The notes beneath the pieces were generated by a model. The model was not told the DNA's origin. It worked only from the letters and a program-made list of their open reading frames with translations, and made no database searches. Positions 57,513 to 64,000 of a DNA stretch of 64,000 bases are shown here, in pieces. Source of the DNA: Flavobacterium sp. (GTDB lineage: Bacteria > Bacteroidota > Bacteroidia > Flavobacteriales > Flavobacteriaceae); assembly GCA_016714905.1 (NCBI GenBank), contig JADKBW010000009.1, positions 1-64,000 of the forward strand, written 5' to 3'. Numbering within the stretch: the stretch's first letter is position 1; each line of letters begins with the position of its first letter. A program made the translations under genes and the position numbers.

Positions 57513-58172
57513 ATGTCCATTCGAGAAAATCTCCTCAATATAAAGGCTACATTACCGTCACAGGTTACCTTAGTAGCAGTTTCTAAAACCAAACCCGTTT
57601 CCGACCTCATGCAGGCGTACGAAGCTGGTCAGCGTGTTTTTGGTGAGAACAAAATTCAAGAAATGACCGATAAATGGGAACAAATGCCCAAAGATATCGA
57701 ATGGCATATGATTGGACATATTCAAAGCAACAAAGTCAAATATATGGCGCCATACGTGAGTTTAGTTCACGGCGTCGATAGTCTTAAATTACTAGAGGAA
57801 ATCAACAAACAAGCACAAAAAAATAACAGAATTATCGATTGTCTTTTGCAAGTTCACATTGCTGAAGAAGAAACAAAATTCGGATTGGATGAAAATGAAC
57901 TCGACGAGCTATTGCAATCAGATACTTTCAAAAATCTGAAAAACATTAAAATCGTTGGACTCATGGGCATGGCAACGTTTACTGAAAACCGTACTCAAAT
58001 TAAGAAAGAATTCCAACATCTAAAAACTATATTTGATAAAAACCAGCAGCTAACAACCGACAACCGACAACTCAAAACCCTTTCTATGGGTATGTCCGGC
58101 GATTATCAACTCGCCATCGAATGTGGTAGTACCATGGTTCGAATCGGAAGTAGTATCTTTGGGACACGATAA
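57513..58172 (+). CDS. yggS: YggS family PLP homeostasis protein
   Basis: 219 residues. PLP-binding alanine-racemase-like barrel protein that stabilises the B6 pool. VTLVAVSKTKPVSDLMQAYE carries the PLP lysine, GENKIQEMTDKW, EWHMIGHIQSNKVKYMAPYV, KIVGLMGMATFTENRTQIKK, and LSMGMSGDYQLAIECGSTMVRIGSSIFG. Between them, residues about 178-190 (QQLTTDNRQLKT) are low-complexity and encoded by a heptamer array (58044-58078), where relatives vary. The gene lies between DUF1015 and the exonuclease in the same direction. Confidence 0.93.
   Translation: MSIRENLLNIKATLPSQVTLVAVSKTKPVSDLMQAYEAGQRVFGENKIQEMTDKWEQMPKDIEWHMIGHIQSNKVKYMAPYVSLVHGVDSLKLLEEINKQAQKNNRIIDCLLQVHIAEEETKFGLDENELDELLQSDTFKNLKNIKIVGLMGMATFTENRTQIKKEFQHLKTIFDKNQQLTTDNRQLKTLSMGMSGDYQLAIECGSTMVRIGSSIFGTR
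58044..58078. repeat. Heptamer tandem array inside the yggS coding region
   Basis: CAGCAGC, TAACAAC, CGACAAC, CGACAAC, TCAAAAC: five 7-bp units. Being 35 bp it is not a multiple of three, yet the frame remains open through it. Confidence 0.7.
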
Positions 58173-58192
58173 TATAGAAATGTTTTTTCCAA

Positions 58193-58220
58193 CAACCATC
58201 AACTAACAACCAACAACAAA
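58193..58220. repeat. Heptamer tandem array touching the exonuclease start
   Basis: CAACCAT, CAACTAA, CAACCAA, CAACAAA in 7-bp register. It ends 2 bp before the TTG start at 58223. Confidence 0.75.
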
Positions 58221-58222
58221 GC

Positions 58223-59584
58223 TTGTACGCAATACTCGACATAGAAACCACCGGAGGACAATTTAACGAAGAAGGCATTACCGAAATTGCCATCTATCGC
58301 TTTGATGGTCATGAAGTGGTCGATCAGTTTATTAGCTTGGTCAATCCTGAAATTCCCATTCAACCTTTTGTCGTAAAACTAACCGGCATTAATAACGCCA
58401 TGCTGCGCTCGGCACCCAAGTTTTTTGAAGTCGCCAAACGCATCATCGAAATCACGCAAGACTGTATCATCGTAGCACATAACGCCTCTTTTGATTATCG
58501 AATCTTACGTACTGAATTTCGTCGCCTGGGTTATGCTTTCGACTGCAAAACACTTTGCACTGTTGAATTAGCAAAAGTGCTAATGCCCGAACAACCTTCG
58601 TATAGCCTTGGAAAATTAGTTCGATCACTCGGAATTCCAATGGCAGACAGACATCGAGCCAATGGCGATGCACTCGCCACCGTCAAACTTTTCAAAATGC
58701 TGCTCGATAAAGATGTCGAAAAGATCATTGTAAAAGATATGGTTCAGACGGAAATTATCAAAGGAATGGCGCCGAAACTACTGGACATTGTGGAGAGTGT
58801 GCCTTCAAAAACGGGCGTTTATTATATCCATCGCGAAGATGGTTCCATCATTTATATTGGCAAAAGCAAAAACATCAAGAAAAGAATCAACCAGCATTTT
58901 ACTGGAACAACCAACAAATGCAAGAAAATCCAGTTGGAAGTTTTTGCGGTGACCTATGAAGAAACCGGAAGTGAACTCATCGCCTTGCTCAAAGAAAGTG
59001 AAGAAATAAAAATCAATCAGCCTATTTACAACCGTTCACAACGCAAAAGCATTTTTCAATGGGCATTGTATGCGGAGAAAGATGAACAAGGCTACCTCAA
59101 TCTATTGCTGCAAAAAGCAGATGGGAGAAAAAAGGAAATCACGTCTTTCACGACGTTTCAAGAAGGCAAAAATGCGCTGTTTAGAATCACGGCACACTAC
59201 AAACTGTGTCAGAAATTAACCGGTTTGTACGAAACTAAGAACCATTGTTTTCAATACACGATCAAGGAATGTGACGGCGCTTGTATTGGAAATATTTCGC
59301 CTGAAGAATATAACGCACGAGTGCAAGAATTCATCGACAAAAATGTCTTTGAAAACAAAACCATCGTCATTACAGACCGCGGAAGAACCATCAACGAGCG
59401 CTCGGCAGTACTGATAGAAAACGGCATTTACAAAGGTTACGCGTTCTACGATTTGAATTACCAAATCAGAAACATCGAAATCCTAAAGAATATGTTGACG
59501 CCCATGGAAAACAATCGAGATACTAGAACCATCATTCAAAGTCAAATTCGAAGAAGTAGAAGCGTGAAGTTGTTGTATTTTTAG
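58223..59584 (+). CDS. DEDD exonuclease fused to a GIY-YIG (UvrC-like) domain
   Basis: 453 residues. Residues about 1-165 are a DnaQ-type 3'-5' exonuclease: YAILDIETTGGQFNEEGITEIAI (DxE, Exo I), VAHNASFDYRILRTEF (Exo II) and HRANGDALATVKLF (HxxxxxD, Exo III). Residues about 195-280 are a GIY-YIG domain as in UvrC (GVYYIHREDGSIIYIGKSKNIKKRINQHF). The rest is UvrC-N-like (CDGACIGNISPEEYN). Such fusions are known and may act in DNA repair or processing. The start is a TTG at 58223. Confidence 0.87.
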   Translation: MYAILDIETTGGQFNEEGITEIAIYRFDGHEVVDQFISLVNPEIPIQPFVVKLTGINNAMLRSAPKFFEVAKRIIEITQDCIIVAHNASFDYRILRTEFRRLGYAFDCKTLCTVELAKVLMPEQPSYSLGKLVRSLGIPMADRHRANGDALATVKLFKMLLDKDVEKIIVKDMVQTEIIKGMAPKLLDIVESVPSKTGVYYIHREDGSIIYIGKSKNIKKRINQHFTGTTNKCKKIQLEVFAVTYEETGSELIALLKESEEIKINQPIYNRSQRKSIFQWALYAEKDEQGYLNLLLQKADGRKKEITSFTTFQEGKNALFRITAHYKLCQKLTGLYETKNHCFQYTIKECDGACIGNISPEEYNARVQEFIDKNVFENKTIVITDRGRTINERSAVLIENGIYKGYAFYDLNYQIRNIEILKNMLTPMENNRDTRTIIQSQIRRSRSVKLLYF

Positions 59585-59719
59585 GAGCTATTTCCCGCTG
59601 TTCGTTCTATCTTTTTATCCTGAACTCGTTTCAGGATCTTCAAATGATAAACGAGTTTAAGTCGAGATACTGAAACGAGTTCAGCATAAAAAGGATGCCA
59701 CTGCCATCGGGGCTAGGGC
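59582..59719 (+). repeat. Intergenic hairpin repeat, copy F
   Basis: Outer arms TTAGGAGCTATTTCCCGC and GCCATCGGGGCTAGGGC. Inner TTTTTATCCTGAACTCG plus TTTCAGGAT with CTGAAACGAGTTCAGCAT plus AAAAAGGAT. It overlaps the last base or two of the exonuclease stop. Confidence 0.75.
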
Positions 59720-59724
59720 ACTAG

Positions 59725-59752
59725 ATCAACATTCAACATTCGTTGTTCGTTG
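59725..59752. repeat. Heptamer tandem array, 4 units, between exonuclease and miaA
   Basis: ATCAACA, TTCAACA, TTCGTTG, TTCGTTG in 7-bp register; the array is also near-palindromic. Confidence 0.55.
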
Positions 59753-59770
59753 ATCAGCCTTCAAAAAAAA

Positions 59771-59835
59771 ATGTTGAATATTGACCCGAGCGTCAGCGAA
59801 CTGGCGAAGCAATGTTGAATAACGAATATTGAATT
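59771..59835. repeat. Composite repeat: ATRTTGA heptamers split by a GC-rich block, before miaA
   Basis: ATGTTGA, ATATTGA, then a 27-bp GC-rich block (CCCGAGCGTCAGCGAAC plus TGGCGAAGCA), then ATGTTGA, ATAACGA, ATATTGA. It ends 7 bp before the miaA start. Confidence 0.7.
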
Positions 59836-59842
59836 AAAAAAA

Positions 59843-60758
59843 TTGAAATACCTCATAGTCATCGTCGGACCAACAGCCATCGGAAAAACTGCGATGAGCA
59901 TTCAATTGGCGCAACATTACGATTGTGAGATTTTGTCTTGCGACAGTCGACAGTTTTATCGCGAAATGAATATTGGTACTGCTGCTCCAACAATCGAGGA
60001 ATTAGCCGCAGCAAAACATCATTTTATTCACAATCGTTCGGTCACTGAAAATTATACCGTCGGCGATTTCGAAAAAGAAGCCATGGCCAAGCTTGAGGAA
60101 TTATATGTTGAGAAAGATTTTGCAATCCTAGTTGGTGGTTCTGGACTTTACGTAGACGCCGTTCTCAAAGGATTCGACGTTTCCGGAGATTGAAACTGAG
60201 TTTCGCGATTTGGTTTCGAAGAATTATAAGCAACATGGACTTCCATATTTGCAAGAACAATTGCAAGAAAAAGATCCAGCGTATTATAACAAACTTGCCG
60301 CCGAGAATCCACAAACGTTGCTCAATCCACAACGGATGATGCGCTTTGTGGAAGTTTGCTTAGGAACCGGCAAACCTTATTCAAGTTTCCTAAACCAAAA
60401 AAAGAATACCAGAGGTTTTACACCAATAGTTATTGGTTTAGAAGCTGAACGAAGTTTGATGTATGATCGCATCAACCAACGCGTCGATTTGATGATGGCT
60501 GCTGGACTACTTGAAGAAGTCAAAAACCTTATTTCATATAAAAATCTAAACGCTTTACAAACAGTTGGTTATAAAGAACTATTTGATTGTATTGACGAGA
60601 AAATTTCGTTACCATTTGCCATAGAAGAAATCAAGAAAAACACGCGACGTTTTGCCAAAAGACAACTCACTTGGTTTAAGAGAAATGAAGCTACGAAGTG
60701 GTTTGATTTCAAAACTGACCCAAAGGAAATCATTCAATTTATTGATTCAATAATCTAA
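59843..60758 (+). CDS. miaA: tRNA dimethylallyltransferase, frameshifted
   Basis: About 305 residues after correction. Adds dimethylallyl to A37 of tRNAs reading UNN codons. LIVIVGPTAIGKTAMSIQLA is the P-loop, SCDSRQFYREMNIGTAAPT and ILVGGSGLYVDAVLKGFD follow. The frame then breaks at 60180-60182, where one surplus T ends the first frame. The second frame begins at PEIETEFRDLVSKNYKQ and runs through QRMMRFVEVCLGTGKPYS, NALQTVGYKELFDCI and TRRFAKRQLTWF. The start is a TTG (59843), 7 bp after a repeat array. Confidence 0.9.
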
Positions 60759-60834
60759 AAATAGCCACGAAAGCACGAATTTTAGAACTCTATCAAGAAA
60801 GACTTATTCGTGAATTCTCGGCGATAAAATAAAT

Positions 60835-61575
60835 ATGCCAATAGCGCCCAACTTTAGTTCTATCTATTCCCAAGAATGGGAAATCAATTTTATGCAATGC
60901 ACACCCAACGGATATTTGCGTTACACTGATTTGTGTAATCTGTTGCAATTGACCGCTGCGGCGCATTCCGAGTCTGGTGGTTTTAGTTTTGTTGACATGC
61001 AAAAGTTCGATCAAGCTTGGGTATTGAGCAGAATGCGACTAGAAGTTAGTATACTTCCCAAATGGAAAGATATTATTACCATCAAAACCTGGATCAACTC
61101 TTTAGAGAATTCCCGATCGGTTCGTGCATTGGAAGTATCGGTAAATGGGAAAAAGTGTATTGGCATCGAAACTTTTTGGGCGGTCTTCAACACCAAAACA
61201 CGACGACCAGAAGGCATGGTTTTGGCGCATGACCATTGCGAAAAATTCCCAGAAAATAAAGCAACTTTACTACCCTTTTCAAAAATTGAAATTGACGAAT
61301 CGAAACAATTACTTTTTGAAAGGAAAGTGGTTTTATCAGATTTGGATATTGTCAATCACGTTAATAACGTGAAATACTTAGAATGGTGTCTAGACCTTGT
61401 TGATCAAGAAGTAATGTTGAACAAATCGATTGCGAGTTTAGATATGAATTTCTTGAAAGAATTATCCTTGGGCGAGGTCGTTGAAATTCACGAATTGAAT
61501 TCAGAAAGCCAAACTGTTTTTAGTATTACAAAAGAAAATAAATCTGTTTTTGCTTTGGCTGTCAACTGGAAATAG
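60835..61575 (+). CDS. Acyl-[acyl-carrier-protein] thioesterase
   Basis: 246 residues, two hotdog domains (PF01643-like). The first is GYLRYTDLCNLLQLTAAAHSE with AWVLSRMRLEVSILPKW, and FWAVFNTKTRRPEGMV. The second has SDLDIVNHVNNVKYLEWCLD, where Asn, His and Asn form the catalytic region. It releases fatty acids from ACP. It follows miaA after 76 bp containing weak inverted repeats (GCCACGAA near 60766 and a partner near 60812). Confidence 0.88.
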   Translation: MPIAPNFSSIYSQEWEINFMQCTPNGYLRYTDLCNLLQLTAAAHSESGGFSFVDMQKFDQAWVLSRMRLEVSILPKWKDIITIKTWINSLENSRSVRALEVSVNGKKCIGIETFWAVFNTKTRRPEGMVLAHDHCEKFPENKATLLPFSKIEIDESKQLLFERKVVLSDLDIVNHVNNVKYLEWCLDLVDQEVMLNKSIASLDMNFLKELSLGEVVEIHELNSESQTVFSITKENKSVFALAVNWK

Positions 61576-61592
61576 TACTTGTATCTTCTTAG

Positions 61593-61680
61593 TGCCCCTA
61601 GCCCCGATAGCAACGGAAATCCTTTGTTGGCGTTGTTCGCCAGCAAAGATTGCAGTGGATAGCGGGAAAATGCTTCTCAT
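61593..61680 (-). repeat. Intergenic hairpin repeat, copy G
   Basis: On the plus strand GCCCCTAGCCCCGATAG opens, the inner stem is TTTGTTGGCG-TTGTT-CGCCAGCAAA (one G-T wobble), and GATAGCGGGAAAATGC closes the element. It lies between the thioesterase and the response regulator terminator. Confidence 0.75.
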
Positions 61681-61708
61681 AAAAAAAGCTCCGATTTCTC
61701 AGAGCTTT
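61681..61708 (-). terminator. Terminator of the two-component operon
   Basis: On the minus strand AAAGCTC pairs with GAGCTTT and is followed by further T residues. It lies just after the response regulator stop. Confidence 0.75.
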
Positions 61709-61713
61709 ACTAT

Positions 61714-62429
61714 TTAACTAGCCACTTTGTTTTTGACTACCAATCGGAAACCTTCGCCGTGTATGTTGAGGATTTCTACATCTTCGTCTAGCTTGAGGTA
61801 TTTTCTCAATTTGGCGATATAAACATCCATACTTCTTGAGGTGAAGTAATTGTCATCTCTCCAGATTTTGGTGAGCGCTAATTCTCTTGGCATTAGGTCA
61901 TTTTCATAAACCGCCAACATTTTTAGCAATTCGTTTTCTTTCGGAGACAATTTGATTGGTTCTTCATTTTTGAATGTCAAAAAGCGCAATTTAGAATTCA
62001 GGTGGAAATTTCCGATTTGGAATTCAAATTTCACATGATCGGTTTTGACATCATTGGCTTTACGTTGCATGATGGCTTTGATTTTCATCAACAACACTTC
62101 AGAATCAAAAGGTTTGTTGAGATAGTCGTCTGCTCCTACTTTGTATCCTTTGAGTACATCTTCTTTCATTGACTTTGCCGTCAAGAAAACGATGGGCACT
62201 TCTTTGTTTTTTTCGCGAATTTCTTTGGCAAGTGTGTAACCGTCTTTGTACGGCATCATCACATCCAAGATACACAAATCGAAGGTGTCTTTTTTAAATT
62301 TTTCGAAACCTTCCATTCCGTTTTTGCCAAAGTGACATCAAAGTCATTCAGCACGAGGTAATCCTTTAAGATAGCACCAAAATTTTGGTCGTCTTCTACG
62401 AGAAGGATTTTTTTGTTTTCTGTTTCCAT
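61714..62429 (-). CDS. OmpR-type response regulator, frameshifted
   Basis: About 239 residues after correction. Receiver domain: start METENKKILLVEDDQNFGAILK at 62429, phosphoacceptor Asp in FDLCILDVMMPYKDG, Thr/Ser in VFLTAKS, Lys in LNKPF. The winged-helix Trans_reg_C domain is PIKLSPKENELLKMLAVYE with TSRSMDVYIAKLRKYL. The frame breaks at a T run (plus 62321-62325, one base short); restoring it gives AKNGMEGFEKFKKD. It pairs with the kinase upstream, 11 bp away. The signal and regulon are unknown. Confidence 0.92.
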
Positions 62430-62440
62430 AGCAATTTAGT

Positions 62441-64000
62441 TTAGTTGATTAGTGGTATTTTTATGATGAAAGTGCTTCCTTTTTCTTTTTCACTTTCAAC
62501 GAATATTTGTCCGTTATGGTCTTCTATAATTCTTTTGACATAGGATAATCCTAGTCCGTGTCCCTTGACATTATGCACATCGCCCGTATGTTCTCTGTAG
62601 AACTTTTCAAAAATTCTTTTTTGCGCAGCCTTGCTCATTCCGATTCCTTGATCCTTAATTTTGATAATGACAAAGTCCTTTATATTTTCAGTGTAAACAT
62701 CAATGATTGGTGGTTCTGGCGAATATTTTATAGCATTATCTAAAACATTGACTAATACGTTTGTAAAATGAACATCATTAAGCAGTGCGGTTGTTCTTTT
62801 GGCTTCAAAATGCGTATTGATTACTCCTTGACGATCTTCAACGATAAGACTTACATGTTCAATGGCTTCTTCGAGAATGTCGTGAATATTGTTTGATTCT
62901 TTATTGATTTCGAGTTCCTTTTTCTCCAACTTCGATATGCGTAATACATTTTCAACTTGCGCGTGCATTCGCTTATTTTCGTCACGAATCATTTGTAAAT
63001 AGCGGTGTACTTTTTCCTTGTCTTCAATAACTTTTGGATTTTTGATTGCATCTAACGCAAAGTTTATCGTAGCTATTGGCGTCTTAAATTCGTGCGTCAT
63101 GTTATTGATAAAATCTGTTTTGATCTCAGAAATTTGACGTTGACGAATCAATTGATTTAGCGCGCTTGAATATGCAATAACGATTACCAAAGTAAATATT
63201 ATTGATAACAGCGAGATTCCAACCAATTCTGAGAAAAGAAACTTTTCTTTGTTTGGGAAACACACCAGCAACATATACTTTTCGTTACCTTCATTATCTT
63301 TAAAAACAGGAATTGAATAGGTGTCGTATTTATCAAACCTGAAGTTTTCAGATTGGATCTTTGTTGCTAATCCGTTACTGTAAATACTGAATTCGAAAGC
63401 GGTGTTAACACCATATTCAACTAATTCTTCTTTAAGAAGTTGCTGTAATTTTTCTCTAGAAATCCTTTCCTGTAATGGTTTAGCAGCAGCAATATCTTTG
63501 AAGAAAATTTCAAATTGCGCATTATCTAGAATATCTAACTTTCCTGACTTCGTGATTTTAATATCTGGAGTTACTTTTTGATCTAATCCCGATTTGTCGA
63601 TATCAGGATTGGCATAAACCTCCGTTGTTCTTTTTGTAGAAAAGTTCTTTAGCTTAATACTGTCCGATTTTTTATCAAAGAACGAAGATGAAATATTATA
63701 ATCTTCAGAAATAATGTTGTTAGAATAAATGATGGTTTCATTAGTGCGTGAATTTCGTTGGTAGTAACCAAATTCTAGAAAGTCACTTTTTTGAGGTTCT
63801 TTACCGATACTGTCTTTTAGTTTTTTGTATTTATCAATAAAACTAAAAGCCTCCTCTTTTTCAAGTCGATCGGCAACATTTCCTATAACTTGCTTTACGT
63901 GAAACCTAAATTGTTCTTCATTATTTTTGAAAGAAGTGTTAAACCAATATACTTGCACTAACACGATTCCTATTAAGGACAAAGTCATTAATACTACAAG
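62441..64000 (-). CDS. Sensor histidine kinase (5' end beyond the window)
   Basis: The visible 519 codons include a first membrane helix (TLSLIGIVLVQVYWF), a large extracytoplasmic region of about 210 residues, a second helix (LVGISLLSIIFTLVIVIAYS), then HisKA with the phosphoacceptor in INNMTHEFKTPIATI and HATPase with VNVLDNAIKYSP, IKDQGIGM and GHGLGLSYVKRI. The frame is open to the window edge, upstream of the Met at 63988, so the start codon is not seen. It controls the OmpR-type regulator just downstream. The input domain is unrecognised. Confidence 0.93.
   Translation of the reverse strand, partial: LVVLMTLSLIGIVLVQVYWFNTSFKNNEEQFRFHVKQVIGNVADRLEKEEAFSFIDKYKKLKDSIGKEPQKSDFLEFGYYQRNSRTNETIIYSNNIISEDYNISSSFFDKKSDSIKLKNFSTKRTTEVYANPDIDKSGLDQKVTPDIKITKSGKLDILDNAQFEIFFKDIAAAKPLQERISREKLQQLLKEELVEYGVNTAFEFSIYSNGLATKIQSENFRFDKYDTYSIPVFKDNEGNEKYMLLVCFPNKEKFLFSELVGISLLSIIFTLVIVIAYSSALNQLIRQRQISEIKTDFINNMTHEFKTPIATINFALDAIKNPKVIEDKEKVHRYLQMIRDENKRMHAQVENVLRISKLEKKELEINKESNNIHDILEEAIEHVSLIVEDRQGVINTHFEAKRTTALLNDVHFTNVLVNVLDNAIKYSPEPPIIDVYTENIKDFVIIKIKDQGIGMSKAAQKRIFEKFYREHTGDVHNVKGHGLGLSYVKRIIEDHNGQIFVESEKEKGSTFIIKIPLIN

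Noticed and set aside
13214..61680. Hairpin repeats as insertion sequences
   Set aside because: No transposase gene, no target-site duplication and highly variable centres; at most they are MITE-like or RNA elements.
1..64000. tRNA, rRNA, prophage, integrase, toxin-antitoxin or antiphage genes
   Set aside because: None found by reading both strands; the XRE regulator has no toxin partner and no recombinase is present.

Overview
The window is chromosomal DNA from a member of the Bacteroidota, most probably a Flavobacterium-like species of the Flavobacteriaceae. The evidence is AT-rich DNA, recurrent TAnnTTTG -7 promoter elements with almost no Shine-Dalgarno sites, an LpxC-FabZ fusion, an lpxD-lpxC/fabZ-lpxA-efp-sucD cluster, a RimK fused to a zinc-protease-like domain, TonB-receptor and S9/S8/M1 secreted peptidase genes, and proteins of flavobacterial type throughout. 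No rRNA, tRNA, CRISPR array, prophage or transposase was seen. Nearly everything is housekeeping.

Layout. 1-5.6 kb: 5' end of gyrA (leftward), clpC, a rimK fusion, a methyltransferase. 5.6-16.7 kb: hutH, then the threonine operon thrA-thrB-thrC preceded by a threonine-rich leader peptide and attenuator-like hairpins; nnrD, gcvT, yebC, a cystathionine beta-synthase-like gene. 16.7-24.3 kb: oligopeptidase B, ybaB, ltaE, prfB with its programmed frameshift, a DUF1697 gene, outer-membrane phospholipase A, an LpxD-like gene. 24.3-27.9 kb: a phosphate-uptake block (DUF47, PiT permease, phosphate-selective porin) with 11-bp-phased repeats upstream of both transcription starts. 27.9-37 kb: acyl-CoA carboxylase beta subunit, M1 peptidase, DoxX, menE, CPBP protease, arsC-like gene, a broken TonB-type receptor, a small membrane protein. 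37-41.3 kb: fumC and three poorly known genes. 41.3-47.6 kb: sucD, NTF2-like, lpxD-like, efp, lpxA, lpxC-fabZ, lpxD (all leftward). 47.7-64 kb: HD phosphohydrolase, mutarotase, GNAT, VF530, subtilase lipoprotein, smpB, XRE regulator, pcm, oxidoreductase, hydroxyacyl-CoA dehydrogenase, DUF1015, yggS, exonuclease/GIY-YIG fusion, miaA, thioesterase, and a two-component system whose kinase runs off the end.

Three layers are not explained by genes. (1) Arrays of 7- or 8-bp degenerate tandem repeats sit directly against start or stop codons. (2) A family of at least six 80-160 bp intergenic hairpins keeps conserved outer arms while the inner stem changes sequence but stays paired. (3) Regulatory structure: the thr leader, the phosphate operators, and a palindrome over an XRE promoter.

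Quality warning. About nineteen small indels, many in short homopolymers, break reading frames in thirteen genes. Some of these should be indispensable (prfB, lpxC-fabZ), so most are probably sequence errors rather than real gene decay. Frameshifted genes are given as one feature with the break position.
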